Positions 11,810 through 61,966 of a stretch of DNA of 64,000 nt are shown in pieces. How positions within the stretch are numbered: position 1 is the first letter of the stretch; each line of letters begins with the position of its first letter. The stretch is from Cristatella mucedo (lineage: Eukaryota; Bryozoa; Phylactolaemata; Cristatellidae): positions 496,001 to 560,000 of the forward strand of contig WPIO01000091.1 of NCBI GenBank assembly GCA_009760855.2, given 5' to 3'. The translations under genes were made by a program, and so were the position numbers. The notes below the pieces were generated by a model. The model worked only from the letters and a program-made list of their open reading frames with translations, was not told the DNA's origin and searched no databases.

Positions 11810-11945
11810 ACATTGGTTTAGGGTTAAGGTTTTAGGGTTTAGTGTGTAGAGTGTTGGGGTTTAGGTTTTAGTGGGTTTTAGAGTTAAGGGTTTTAAGGGT
11901 TTTTAGGGTTTAGTGTTTAGGGTTTTATGGTTTAGGGTTTATTTC
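11810..11945 (+). repeat. Degenerate TTTAGGG-like repeat block
   Basis: About 130 bp consists of variants of ttagggt, tttaggg and gttttaggg in one orientation, with irregular unit length. It looks like an interstitial telomere-like or telomere-derived minisatellite. It lies in intergenic DNA, not at a contig end. Confidence 0.7.
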
Positions 11946-13584
11946 CTTTTCTCCGGTGAGGCCTAAGGACAAAAAACTTCTGCGGTGCCTATTCTACCGC
12001 AGTACAGTCCACAGAGCCTGAGCTTTACTGTAAATTCAGGTTACTAGTGTTTACCTTAACATTTGCCTCAGTCGAATGTCGATATGGTTTGATAGTCATT
12101 CCATAGGTTTAACATCAGGTAACTAGCTGGGCAACCGCACAAACGCTGAAAGAGATTCGTCAAAAATAGAGCGTCTTGTATTGTACGGTAAATGTAGCAG
12201 GTGTCCGCAAAAATCGATGTACATTCTTCTCATTGACAAGTCTGTGTGTAAGTGTCAAGCACAATGGACTATCAAGATGTTTTTTTGGACCGTAATAACT
12301 CATAGGGCTTTCAGGTATACAGTTTTCATAGAAGCTTTTGACATGGAAGGGGCAAATATAAAGAAAATTAGACCTGCTTGTCTGTAGATGTGCTTAATAC
12401 GTTACTAGCAGAAGCCGGCAGACAGCGAGTCACCTTGGGAGATTAATAATTGAGTCATTTGACCTTTCTTGGGAATGGACGCATGCATTTGAGCTCCAAG
12501 AGAAAAATGAAAAGGCCACCTTAAGAAACTTTCCTTTTACGAACAATTTTTGCAATTAACATGAATGGTAACTCACCAAGTGTGAGAAACAAAATATGTA
12601 GGGAACACAGAAGCGAAAAAAGTTCGGAAAAAGTATTACTATTGCAAGTCCTGGCAGTTGGCGATAGACAGACTACGACAACGCTTGGCAGCTTTGGATG
12701 ACTCCGTAAAAGATATTCCATGGGCTCTTTCACGTCTTTAACGAGCGTTGCCTACGCATACTGCAGAATGGCCACCGGGGTCAAAAAGGGCATACATAGA
12801 TGTAATAGAGGGCGTGCTGCTTACGTTCTTCTACATTTCTTGAGGAGGTGCGTGTAGGGAGATTTGAAAAACGTGAGTAATAGTGGTCGTGCGTCAATTG
12901 CCTCACGGCTGTTCAATGCAAGTCTCACACTTCGCCAGGACCAGCCGCGGGAGATTCACGAATAATTGTCGACACAGCGGCACGTCTCAAGGACTGCATT
13001 TAAACGGCAGTGGAATGATAGCAGGTATGCACGATCTTACCGAATAGCATGGTCACTAAGAGCCGGCGAACCACGGACTGTTGGCTCGGAAGCGGGAGCA
13101 CTTGCCGACGGGACGGCAGGCACGCTGGCGGTGCATTTAAATGTTCTTTATCAGAAAGGATGTAGGAGAATTGGACGAAAAAGAAAACGCCATTTAAACC
13201 GGTATTGCCTCTGTTTATTTGCGTCTTTGATGCTCATTTGATATTGACTTTCTTAAATCTCGCACAGTCAGAAAACGCAAGCTGCTATAGGCGAACTGGT
13301 CTGCAGCCAGCACAATCATGTCGCCAGATCATAATTAGAATGGCTTTGATGGACTCTGCATCCAGTGTCTGCTAAGAGCAACAGGCGTTTCAGCGTTGGC
13401 ATTTTCATCGTGAATAGGTGAAGCAAGAATTAATCCGTAAACTAGGCTTGTGGCTGCGTCGTATGGACTTATATTAGTGCTACATACTTTAAAACATTAG
13501 TTTTACTGTGCAATACTCGCCAAATAAAAGCCAATGCGCGACGACTCGTGAGCTGCTACTTCTATACTATTACATCCTCAACTC

Positions 13585-13695
13585 TCATCCAGAGTCAGCT
13601 ATGCTTCTCATTTTGCTTAGGAAACTAAAGTCTGTTGGCTTCCGTGTCGGAGCCAACAGCCACTTTGCCTTTTGGATGTGCTATATAATCTTTCC
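13585..13695 (+). mobile_element. L2B LINE 3' fragment
   Basis: It shares gagtcagct(a/t)tgcttctca and aagtctgttggct with the 3' region of the L2B copy at 58,320-58,440. The orientation is the same. Confidence 0.5.
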
Positions 13696-13910
13696 AGATG
13701 AACCCCCAAATTGTCCTGGAGGCTTCGTACAGTTACAGGGAAGATGCATCACACTATATTACAGGAACTCGCGAAATTTGGCAGGCTTTGCAAGCCATCA
13801 GTAGTAAGATCGTTACTTCACTGCTTTATCAGAGAAGCCTCAACTGCAATCGAGCTTTCTATTTGTTGGGCCGCGCTTGTTGCTATGTGGTGCTTGGCGG
13901 CTGTTTGAGG

Positions 13911-14071
13911 GATATATATATATATATATATATAATTCATTTATATAGCGCCCCAAGAGAACTTAATCTCTATTCAGGCGTTTCACATATGCCTCGGGGC
14001 TTGAGCCCACGACCTCAGTCAGACCTTGGTCGGGGCGAGCACCTTATCCGCTAGACCAAACCAGCTCGGCG
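13911..14071 (-). mobile_element. SINE1 copy with TA tract
   Basis: This is the reverse complement of the element at 3,949-4,099, with box B as ggcttgagccc and box A as cttatccgctaga on +. Its 3' end runs into a (TA)n tract at 13,911-13,934, as expected for a 3' microsatellite. Confidence 0.85.
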
Positions 14072-15937
14072 GGTTGTATCCGTTCTGCGTAAAAGTTAGG
14101 TTTTTCTTAATCAAATTAAAGACACGCTAAATAGTATACTGTTTACTGAAGTTACTGTGTGCCTTCTTTTGGCTGCTGATTTTACAAGTCATTACTGTCT
14201 TTGCTCATATAAATTCAAGCTCCTGCTCTTTAACAGCGAGTTCTTTTTAGTGAATTATTTTGCCAATGCTCGCATTTTAGACTTTGCCAGTTCGCGGATT
14301 GCTCAGGTACTCACTAAACGTCGCTTAGGTTGTACGTGGTTGAGTTTGGAAACCGTTTCATTTCGACTAAGTGCGCGTATGCGCTAGCTGACGTCGCGGG
14401 AGTTAGTGCTAATAAGTACATGTGCTTTCTTTTCAATATTAGCCAAATGTAAAAGAAAGATGTATTTCTAACAAGGCGCCCTACCAATGTCTTCTTACTA
14501 TTATCGTTAAAATCATTATTCGCTTAAGTTGAAATGAATTTTACTTTTGATATCGCTTTTGTTATTAATAATATTAGGATTTTTATTGTAAATATCGACT
14601 TAATAGGGTGGAATTTGAATCCGTAAGGTGCTGTCGCAGTTCCCGATGGCTACGGTCGCTGGCAGTTCCGGAGCCAAAGGTGGTTTCTCGGATGAGGCAG
14701 ACGCATCAAAACATTTTACGGGCCGTTCAACAGCAGTGATATGCCCGCCCGATACCACTTATGCTTCCGGCGTTGACGGTAGAGATGTTTCGTCGTAATG
14801 AAGCAACTATACGTGCGTCCCAAACAAACCCATCAAACAAGGTCATGCGGATGTGGCCTTTGTACAAAGGACTGCTGCAGACATGGAAACAGCCATTTTT
14901 CTTGTGCAAGGCATAAAGTAAGCATTCTACATTGCGGGCGAAGCCCCGTTACAAGGGAGGCAAGCATCTCGAGCAGGACGCTTACCGGCTTTAGTAGCGC
15001 CACCTCGAGGCGAGTTACTGAGTAGTGGGTTGAGCTGAGAATGACACATAAGAACTCCCTTTTGACCGGATGCGATATCTCTTAGGGCCATTTTCATATG
15101 TTTGACCTCTGTTCTAACCCACCTTCCACACGCTTTGCATGCAGGTGTCCCACCATGGTCTGTGTTATACTCGGGGACCAACAAACTGGCAAACCGAATG
15201 AACACGCACTCAAATGCGTTTACTCACTCAAATTCCATCATCTTCTTCATTGCCGCAATTTTCCGTGCGACAGCACAAACATGCGATACCTTTGATCTAT
15301 CCGGTTATATTTCCTGCTAGGCGCATGTAAATGTCTAGCCAGCCGAGGGACGGCAGAGGAACTGGAGCGAGAGTGCTACGACGAAGTTTGTCGCTGTGGA
15401 AGAAATAGAAGCGGAAGTGGGTTCTGTAGACTTGCATGGACTATTACAAATGCATAATGTCTTATCGCTGCAGCAGTAGGCTTTCCAAAGGTAGACAGTT
15501 GAGGAATTTCGCAAGCGAAGGTAAGTGAGATGGGCGGGTTAATCACCACGTGATGTGCTGAACAGCACTCGTCTCGATTATACAAGTCTGATTAGGATCC
15601 ATTGCCTCTGACAGATCGAACCTTCAAAATCTTGTTATTTAAATATTGCGACGGACTTTTGAGCAAAAGAAGACCTCATATTGCGTAGGTTCAGTAAAAA
15701 TCTCGCATAAATTAAAACTATACTTTAATGAGAAAAATTAACTCTGCACATCTGGTTTGAAGCCTTCAGGTGGTCTGCCGGCATACAGAGACTAAAAAGT
15801 ATGTGATAAGTCTCGTAAATTTACATAATGCAAGTATTTCAGATTAAGAGCGGCAGATAAACTTAAAATAAAGTACGTGGTGTATTCATAGGTCTCAATT
15901 AGAAGTCAGAGTAGGTCACAATCACAAGCAGAAAATC
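14072..15937. other. Unassigned intergenic stretch
   Basis: I see no gene-like splice pattern, conserved protein motif or clear repeat in this stretch. Confidence 0.4.
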
Positions 15938-16027
15938 ATAGGCGTAGTAATCTCAAGTGTTACAGGCGTAATAATCTCAAGTGTTACAGGCGTCATAATC
16001 TCGTGTTACAGGCGTCATAATCTCAAG
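15938..16027 (+). repeat. 24-bp tandem repeat, about 3.8 units
   Basis: The unit acaggcgtaataatctcaag plus tgtt is at 15,938-15,961 (first unit), 15,962-15,985, 15,986-16,007 (22 bp) and 16,008-16,027 (partial). One more isolated taatctcaagtg follows at about 16,047. Confidence 0.85.
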
Positions 16028-16069
16028 CCACGACTTACTCTTACTTAGTAATCTCAAGTGTGATTCTCC

Positions 16070-16676
16070 TAGTTTTTTAACCGCTTACACGTTAGCGCCT
16101 TACCATGTGATCATTGCTGTAATCTAGCTCATCATTTATCTTGTGCTTCTTTTTCGGCAAAATGGAAAAGATTACAGAGTCCATGTCTACATTAGTAGCA
16201 TCCCCTCCGAAATCCTGTCCCTCAATAGATACCCCGCTGGAGTGCTCTCTCTTAGTTCTCCGCAGCACAGAACTGTGTAAATTCAGGAAGAAAGGCCAAT
16301 AGTGACCTCATCCTGAACATCGTCCCCCAATCAAAGACGATTACTAGTAATCCAGACGCTATTCTCACTGTCTTTCTCGGACCATGCATAGATCTGCAGC
16401 TGCCTTGCCTAACTGCACTAATAAATGTCTTTATAGGCTCAGGTCGTGTCCTTTCACCTTTCAAAAGGGATTTAGTTAGGCCACTGTTGATGAAAGTAAC
16501 AATAAACCACGAGAGCAACTTCTACCGAGTCTGGCTTCTTGCCGAGTCTGTACCGTTCCTATAAGAAACTGGAAGGCATTGTGGCAGACCGGCTGAACTC
16601 TTACATCGACAGTTCAAACCTAGCGAGTAAGTTCCAGTCTTGTTTTAGACCTAATCAATCCACAGAATCAGCATAA
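16070..16676 (+). mobile_element. CR1/L2-like LINE fragment (linker to early RT)
   Basis: Plus-strand frames give VADRLNSYIDSSNLASKFQS and RPNQSTESA, matching the VADQLNSYIETSHLASKFQS...NHSTESA segment of the better copies. It is broken by frameshifts and stops and ends abruptly at about 16,676. Confidence 0.75.
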
Positions 16677-16976
16677 ACAAATTATGTCCTTCGCTGTCAT
16701 TCGAGCATTAACTTCAAGCCTCATTACAGTATCAGCATTGGTTCCTGCAGACTGCTTGTTAGCCATCACATTTCTGGTATATGTATCTAACTTTAGCTGC
16801 ATACATCGGCGTACCTTCACCTTCAAAGTGTACACACTCGCAAGATTCGTACGTTCAGATGGTGCTATTTGCTGCTCGGCTGCTTTTACTGCATCATGAA
16901 ATCCGCGGCTGGAGCATATTTTTAGAAATCGCTTAATGTTTGAACGATGCACTTCGTCTATTTGCTTGGTTTTCAT
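16668..16976 (-). CDS. Unrecognised 102-codon ORF
   Basis: An ATG-to-TGA ORF starts at 16,976 and opens MKTKQIDEVHRSNIKRFLK. It is rich in Lys, Arg and Ala, with no membrane segment or motif I recognise. It abuts the truncated LINE at 16,676, so it may be part of another mobile element, an exon, or chance. Confidence 0.2.
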   Translation of the reverse strand: MKTKQIDEVHRSNIKRFLKICSSRGFHDAVKAAEQQIAPSERTNLASVYTLKVKVRRCMQLKLDTYTRNVMANKQSAGTNADTVMRLEVNARMTAKDIICLC

Positions 16977-18659
16977 TTATAATGGTGGCAAGTTTTGCAA
17001 AATTTCAGTGGTGAAAGTTCAAGGGAAATTTTCCTAAGCCCAATGTTTGGCGTAGCATACGGTAACTTTATTGTTCAAGGGCCGGATATCGTGGTTACGC
17101 AGTAAGTCAATCATTCGAGAGAAAAAAGAATTTATCTTTCAAGTTAATGTTGGATGTTGGATATTAATGTTTGACCTCCTGAGATCATGTACTAAACACT
17201 TTGCTGGGTCCTTTTTTCCGGAATAAGACTTGCATAAGGTGACTGCTGAGGCTCTTCAGAAATTATGCAACATTTAATACATAAAATTTTACAAACTGAG
17301 TTTAGCAACTTTCAAGTCTAGTAAGATCTAGGCCAGAAACACAGCGCTCGTAACGTTACAAGTCTCAGCCAAAATGCAAAAACAACCAGCGAAGCTCTGA
17401 GACCTATATTCACGGCTACTGCAAAAGCATACTTGCAAAAGCATGCCTAGTAGAACACTGCAGAGACAAAGAGTGCTGTTAACATAAAAAGAAAGAAAGA
17501 AAGATCTAATCATTGAAAGTCCATATCCATTGCATAGATTTGCCTATGTGACAGAGACGCATAGTTACTGGTATTCAACGGAGGCCATGGCGTACACCAA
17601 CTATTACATGGTTCAATGACGCAGAGCACGGCCGAGTGCCAGTAGCAAGGCACCAATTTTTGAAGCACAAATGACTGCATATTTTATGGATTATGCCATT
17701 CTACTGCCGATGCTGGTAGAGGTTATCGCATAATAGGTTCCTACACGTTGTAACTCAAGAACTATGACTAACGAGTATCTGACACTATCAGGCTATATAA
17801 GCAGGTGGCTGAATTTGCAAATCGAAGATATTTGGAATCTGCGCTCAGAAAAATCTGTGCTTATTCTGGGTTTAAAAATTCACGTTGTTTGCTGGTTTTA
17901 TGTTGGCAGAATCAGTTTTCTTTACCGAGCTTCAAATTTGGTTTTTTTCTGGTGAGAAAACTCAAACTTTTGCCGAAACTAACTTTTAGGCTATCGTGAG
18001 CTTCTCTAGCCAAAGATTGTGAATAGCTACGATTGCATTGGAATCTGAATAGCTACTAGCGACGGGTGCTGATTCTGTCAGCAGATTCTGTCAACACAAT
18101 AGATTTGATAGAGTGGCTACTGGTTAAAGGACTGTACAGCAAAAGTCTATTTAAAAAATTGCTAGAAGTCCCTGTTTTGCAACTCTGCTAAAAGAGAGAG
18201 CACGCACCTGCAGTGATATCAACAATCTATAAATAAGTTGAGTTGCAGTCAGATTATTCGCATTTAGGAGGACAATGCTTAGTGACTGCTATTAATTCTA
18301 ATGACTGTACCCGGCAACAAGCTGCCCTGAATGCTATCAATAGCTGTCTAATGATATTTCTACTACATCAAGCGTTAAATATAATTTTTTTCAGCTTTGC
18401 ATTCGCTTTGTGAATCAGTTGTAGATCGATATTCGAGTTTGTTCTTTGAGTTATTTATGTGTCATTAGCCAAGTGAGCTCTTTTAGATACGAGTTTAGCA
18501 TTACCCTATTAATTCTACAGATAAATTGTGCACTGTGTAGTTGATAATAGTAGCGATCACTTGTATCAAATGGATTGGATCCCTCACTGGTTCTTAGCCA
18601 TGTGTCGTCGATCTGGTAGAATATTTGTTCAAGCAATAATGCCTCTTCAAATTGCATTA
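16977..18659. other. Unassigned intergenic stretch
   Basis: AT-rich sequence without recognisable motifs, splice-consistent exons or repeats. Confidence 0.4.
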
Positions 18660-18936
18660 TCTTAATGTAGAATATTACAGCATTTAGTGGGTCCCGGTGA
18701 TTCGTCGTTCATGTGCTTATGCGTGCTGACACTGTGCATGCTGCCACTAACCACATTTGCATGCTGACCCTGTGCATGTCACCCCTAACCATATTATTCA
18801 TTTTGTTTGTTTTTCAAGCATGATTTTACTTACCATTAGATTGCATTTCACTTTGCAGCAAATGTAAAGCGCCTAGAAATAGATTAAGTTCTCTGAGGGC
18901 GCTTTATCAAGTGCATTATTATTATTATTATTGTTA
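18660..18936 (+). mobile_element. CR1/L2-like LINE 3' UTR and tail
   Basis: It starts at tttagtgggtcccggtgat (the last LINE codons) and runs through the 3' UTR with gtgctgacactgtgcatgc to gcctagaaatagatt and (ATT)n. It is very similar to 38,165-38,425, so it is a relatively young, 5'-truncated copy. Confidence 0.88.
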
Positions 18937-18989
18937 TATTGAATTGTCATGAGCTGACCTGCTTCTTCTTCTTTAGGCGCTGCAGTCAG

Positions 18990-21525
18990 TCAAGCAGACT
19001 TATTGGTTATCAGGCTTGATATAATCATGATGGTCGATCTTAAAGTTTGCTTTAAAACTCTCGCTTAATATGCAATAAACCACCAATAACACGTGACATA
19101 ACTCTAGTGACGCCTGTGACCTGTTCGCTTTGACCAAGAACTGGTTGAAATCGATTACTACTCCAGCCATAACTGCTACCGCTCCGACAGGCCTCGCTTT
19201 ATTTCATAGCGCTAGATCGATCGAAATTGGTGAAGGAGTCACCACGTTTGCTCGTTCCTCCCTTTCTTTCAAATCATTTTCGGTCACCTAGAAGCAATCG
19301 TGTTGTTTCTCGAATCTCTTTTTTTGGTCAATCTATCAGTAAGTTGTCGATGGCAGCAATTTATTCCCCTCAGATGCCAAGTATTCCTTCTTTTCTAATC
19401 TCTGACCTCGTTTACATTATATGTGCCAGAAATCGTTGTTTCCTGTTCTGTGTGATTTTAGCCTTCCTTTTGACGAGTTAACCTATGCTTGTTGTGCTAA
19501 ATATAGTGCACTTACTGAAAAAGTTACTTACTGTCTTACTGTCACTTACTGTCTCTTGCGGCTCGTGTGAGTAACCACACTCGCAAAAATTGGTCACGCA
19601 CTCGATAACATATTCTCTCACGAATGTACGCTATCATCGGTGTTACCTAAATTCTGCGGTTCTGACCATGTTAGAATCTTTATCAGTCTGTATGATGTGT
19701 CGTTCTGCGCATCCGAAATCATCTGTGCATTGCAAAACCTTAAGACCCCTGATTTTTTTGCGTTCTGCACGAAAATACATTCTGATCTATCCTCAATGGA
19801 AGAAGGATACAACACGCTACTTTTCCGACATGCTTGACGTTATCACTTCTCTGACTAAGCCCACCAGGTGGCCTTTGGCTTACCCCAGTCAATAACCTCA
19901 GGTATACGAAGGTTTATGTAGATCACGTCAATTTATCCATGAAATTCAAGTCAAGCATCCGTAATAACATCGTCGAATCTTATATTCACAACCAAAACTG
20001 CTTGGGCTTTCTATCAGCTGTCTCGCCAACAGCGCTCAGACTAGCGCCTTACCTAATGATCCTTGAGGCGATCTAGCGAATTGTTCTCTGGCTTCTTTGT
20101 CAGCTAAATAGACAAGATCAGATAGTCCGCCCACGAGGTAGCAGCATCTCTACTGCACTCCTGCCCCTCATTAATGAACACAGAACGTATCTTCCTCAGC
20201 TCCCAGCAGCACCTTAATGTCTGTATTCAAGGCGGCCACGAGTGACCTCAAACTGAACTTCATCTCCCGGTCAAAGAAAACTACTGGATCTCTATGGCCT
20301 ATTCTCGATGTCCTACTTCTACGATGCATAGCTCTTCTGCTACCTCATGTAAATAACTTTTTAAATAAGCCCCTTGCCTCAGGTCTCCCCTGCACCTTTC
20401 AAAGAGACAGTTGTAAGGCCCCTAATTAAGAAAGGAGCACTAGAAAAAGTTAACCAAGAGTCACTTCTATCGGTTCTCTTAACTCCCGCTCCTATGGAAA
20501 AAACCTGAAAAAGCAATGGTAATGGTGTATCGCCTAAAGTCTTATGCTGAAACCTCAAACCAATATAGACAATGTGCAGTCAGTTTTAGAGCTAACCATT
20601 CAACGGATGCAGCATTGTGTCGTGTTTATAACGATCTTCTCAGCAATGAAGACTTAGATAGAGTCCCCAGCTTGTTTTTATCGCTCTTTAGTGTGAGCCA
20701 TGATGGCTCACTAGATGAGGCGGTTGCTTTTCACAACCTCGGCCCCGAAGTCATGAATTCGAATCCTGCTGTGGGCGATCTTTTATTGCCACTGCATGCG
20801 GTAGTGATAGCCGTAAAGGCTCTTCTGTCGATATACGAAAGAAGGAGGCTCTTAACTCAGCTAGTATTTTGGCAGAGTTAGATACTATTGATCATTATTT
20901 CCTTCGCGAGTGCCTCTCATCTCGCCTCCGCATCACTGGCAGTGCATAAAAACGGTTTACATCTTATCTCAGTGAGAGACTTCGGAGCATTGATGTCAAC
21001 GGGTAGCAATAATCCAAGAAAATACTAAACTACCGATTACCCCTGTGCTCCCCGCATGGTTGCTTCTTTTCACAATATCTGCACTGCCCTATGCAAATAT
21101 AATCGCCAAGCGCGATCTAGCTTTGGCCTCTATTGACCGATGAGGCATTGCTGCACCTAAGCTTTGAGCTTTCCCAGCCTAACTACGTGTCAAACTCTCT
21201 CAGCTTCCTTGCTATATGTATTGCTGATATATAGACTTGGCTATGCCACCAACAAACCGAAACTCGAATTCGCACATAGCCTTTTTGTGCGCTCTCAAAG
21301 CCTAGAAGTTACTCCCGACTGATTTCATAACAGTTCCTGACTGGTGGGCATTTGAAAAGAAGTTTATAGCTCACCTATTCCTCGTTCCATTTTCTGCACC
21401 TGGTGATTTGTTCTTTACGTGCTATATCACCTCACCATGTGCATGTTACCAATAACCAAAGCATATTTAAAGTGCCTAGGAGAGATTAACAACTTTTTTG
21501 GTAATATTTTTATTAAAAATTATAT
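18990..21525 (+). mobile_element. CR1/L2-like LINE, long degraded copy
   Basis: The order of recognisable parts is: endonuclease start with LTKNWLKS (about 19,130), endonuclease end with ALDNIFSHECTLSS and GSDHVRI (about 19,605-19,680), linker, early RT with FRANHSTDAALCRVYNDLLS (about 20,585), SINE2 insertion at 20,693-20,872, DTIDH (about 20,885), and a tail with gcctaggagagatt (about 21,475). Many stops and frameshifts show it is dead. It is the longest copy by coverage. Confidence 0.75.
20693..20872 (+). mobile_element. SINE2 inserted in LINE
   Basis: The tRNA-like head has gatggctcactagatgaggc and a box B-like attcgaatcctg. The body (tagtgatagccgtaaaggct) and the 3' motif (aactcagctagta) match the copy at 32,303. 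It interrupts the LINE RT between the LFS/LLDLSAAFD region and DTIDH. Confidence 0.8.
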
Positions 21526-21903
21526 CCTATTTCCAAACAGCTGAAAATATCTTCCAGCAAACTATACTAGGCAGTGCCATGGTTGTTGTTTTTCAATCCT
21601 AAAATGATTCGACAATGAGATGAAGAATGGACATGCTTACGATGAAATGATTTTTCTGCCAATAATATCACTTATTTAGATAGAGATTACCTTCAAAAGT
21701 GCAGGAGCAGTACAAGAAAACGCCTAAAGTGGAATCTTGAAATTTCAATCACAGGAGTCAGTGGTATTGCTGCAGCAAGCAGATTGATTTCGAAGACCGA
21801 CTGAGAAACTGTTTCCCTATAACTTGACTCTGAATACCTTCAACTGCTGTACTTTTACTGTCTGGAAGCGAGCAATATCATGAGGCAAGATCGTTGAATC
21901 CTT

Positions 21904-59302
<37,399 letters not shown>

Positions 59303-59639
59303 CTGTAATTATTAACATTAAAATTAAATTAAATTAAATAAATTAAAGTAAGATGTTCACAAAACATTGTTGTCACCAAATCAATTTTTTTATACCAGAC
59401 ACATACTTCGATGGATGCGTGTATAAATCCATCTCATTACTTTAAGAATACGATATTCCTGTAATTCTAGAATATATGAGAAGTTAGCGGAAACATAGAT
59501 GCGAAATCTGATCATTTTACGTCTATCAATAACGATTTCCATTACAGCGCCCACGTCAGTAAAATACTTAGCAATCCTTGGAGAGATACATCAGATATCT
59601 TCGCTTGATTTGTGTTGGCAAATAGATAAAATAGAGTTT

Positions 59640-60485
59640 ATGCCCGAATGGGCAAGATTTTCTGGACACTTCATTCTCAGTTCCTTGTTCTACCTGAATC
59701 CCCGATTAAAGTCGTCACCAATGACTCCACTCGAAATTCGTCTCTTGTCTGAGAAGACTACAAGCCAACCAGGTCCTATACCTGCAGCTTTTCTTCTAGG
59801 ATGCTTAAATAAATGCTACTGCTGTTCAACATAAATAACATGATAAAGGCTCCTTAGCCTGGGGTCTTGCCGTAGCATCTTTCAAAGAGGCCGTTGTTAG
59901 GCCACTCAAGAAAAATTTTATATGAGACCCAGAAGACAGTAGCCAAGTCCGGCCACTATAACAATTTTCCTATCAATGACAATATGTAAAGAACAGCGGA
60001 ACGCCAGCCAAACTGCTCTATCAAAACTGGCCAACCTATTCTGACCTAGCAAGTAGGTTTGAGCTAGGTTTGAGAGCTAATCACTCATTCTCTTTCTCCA
60101 GACTGCCTATCAAGGCTACTTTCAAGTAAGGCCAGAGATCTTACCACTATCTCTTTTGACCACTCGTTTACCTTTGCCTCGAACTAACTTCAAAAACTAT
60201 TGAGACAGCACGTTTAGTTTGTTCGGTCCCAAAGCTGTGAACTACTCCCGACTGGCTTCACGACATCCTCTCACAAGGCAACATATAAAGAGAAGCTAAA
60301 ACTGAACCTTTTTTACAGCACTTGCTGGGTCCGTGTAAATTATCCTTTATGTGTTATTTGTGTTGTCGATATTTTTCATGTCATCACAGTGTTGACTTAC
60401 ATCCCTTACAGTATCTGCAAAGTATTTAGAAAGAGAATGATTTTCTAAAGGCGTACACAAATTTCCTGTCGTTATTATTATTATG
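59640..60485 (+). mobile_element. CR1/L2-like LINE, degraded
   Basis: It gives EKTTSQPGPIPAAFLLGCL (LINE: KKTTSPLDPIPTVLLLRC), then LGLRANHS, a C-terminal remnant with gtttgttcggtcccaaagc, and a tail (aagtatttagaaagagaatg) ending in (TTA)n at about 60,485. Internal parts are deleted. Confidence 0.65.
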
Positions 60486-60514
60486 ATCACTTCGTCTGTA
60501 TTATGAAAAGCACG

Positions 60515-61610
60515 TAACAACCGTCAAAATCATGCTGGCATAGATAGACTCTTGCAGCTGTTTTAGCTGGCTCTGAAGGCAAAGTTTTATCTAATCGATC
60601 ATCAAGGCATTCGTGAGTGTCAATAATCTTGCCTGCGCTGACCGGACCTATCTGGCAATAGTTTAGCTATCACTCAGACATTGCAAGATTTCAGAGTGCA
60701 GATCTTAACGGTCAAAGGTGAATGGTCAAAGGCCATCCGGTGATGCTCCGCAGATTGGGGTAACGTTGGGACCTGTTATATGTCGGCTTGCTTTCAAAAC
60801 GTATTTTCACGCTTTTTCAGATTTAATTGCTAAGAAAAATGTTGACTTTCTTCTTTATGCACGTGGCACTCAGTTGTACCTCAGCTCAAACACCGCCTTC
60901 CACTAAATCACTAAGAGTTCAGTGTATATGTGACTTCAGGGACAGCCAAGCGGAATAACTAACAGGATGACTAACTAACCTTTTTTAATGTGGAAGTGAA
61001 TGAAATTCCAACTTTAATGGAAGACAAATTCTCTAGTTTAAATGCAATCAAAGGCAAATTAGAGATAATATGCATACCTAGTGTTAATTAAAAGTTAAAA
61101 AACCTAGCCCTTAAAATAGTCTTGACCGGCATAGCTTCTCAAGTTCACTCATCAAATTCAGCGTGTCCAATAAAAATTACGTTTTCTAGGCGACCATTTA
61201 AGCTCTCCATTTATTGGGCTTCCTTAGGCAGTATTACCGCCCTAAAGCTGATCCGTGCATGTGTGACATCCCGTTAAGACTTACGCAACTCACTTTTAGT
61301 ACGTATTCCTGCTGTTTCAAAACGATGCCTACACTTGGTGCAGAACTCAGCAGATTCGCTTTTCCTGTCATTAATGTACCAAATAGCATATATACCATTG
61401 TATTCTACCTCTTGACACGTCCTACACCGTCTGCCAATCAACAGCGCTTCAACATCAGGTTCTATAATCCACTTTTATCCTCCTTCTATCCGTGTCTGCA
61501 GAATATCTATCGGATACCTATACTCAAACGCATGAGCTGTAGCGACACCTGCACTAGAGTACAAACATGGCACTCGTAAAGGGGCCAGTCCTGAATGGTG
61601 CGTTAGAAAT
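60515..61610 (+). mobile_element. CR1/L2-like LINE fragments
   Basis: 60,700-60,905 encodes NGQRPSGDAPQIGVTLGPV and LIAKKNVDFLLYARGTQLYL, the decayed GVPQG and YADDTQLYL boxes. 61,190-61,480 encodes the VTSR.D..NSLL and LVQNSA region. Plus-strand, many breaks. Confidence 0.65.
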
Positions 61611-61823
61611 GCCAATGAACTGGTCCCTCGAAGTATCGAGTCGCAGGTGGGCAGCCCTAATATACGCCGGTATGCTAAGGGTAGCAGAACAATCATGGCA
61701 ACAAATACCCGTGCCCGTTCCTTAACAGAACAAGTCCGTGAAAATAACGTAGACCAATCTAATTCATAGCCATACAGAGGTTCACGAGTGCAGCACCGGA
61801 GATAACGTATACCTATAGCGTAT

Positions 61824-61966
61824 GCCGAGCTGGTTTGGCTCAGCGGTTAAGGTGATCGACCCTACCAAGGTTTGCCGAGGTCGTGGACTCGAGCCCCGAT
61901 GCATATTTGAAGCGCCTGAATAGAGATTAGGTTCTCTTGGGGCGCTATACAAATGACTTATATATA
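61824..61966 (+). mobile_element. SINE1 copy
   Basis: It has head ggctcagcggttaagg, box B-like ggactcgagccc, and tail gaatagagattaggttctct then ggggcgctatacaaatgac. This is the same family as 3,949-4,099. Confidence 0.85.

Larger units (their letters stand above)
9575..13584. other. Intergenic stretch, mostly unassigned
   Basis: It holds a LINE-tail remnant at 10,190-10,270 and a degenerate telomere-like block at 11,810-11,945. A hydrophobic minus-strand open stretch at 10,977-11,068 is a very weak exon candidate. Nothing else is recognised. Confidence 0.4.
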
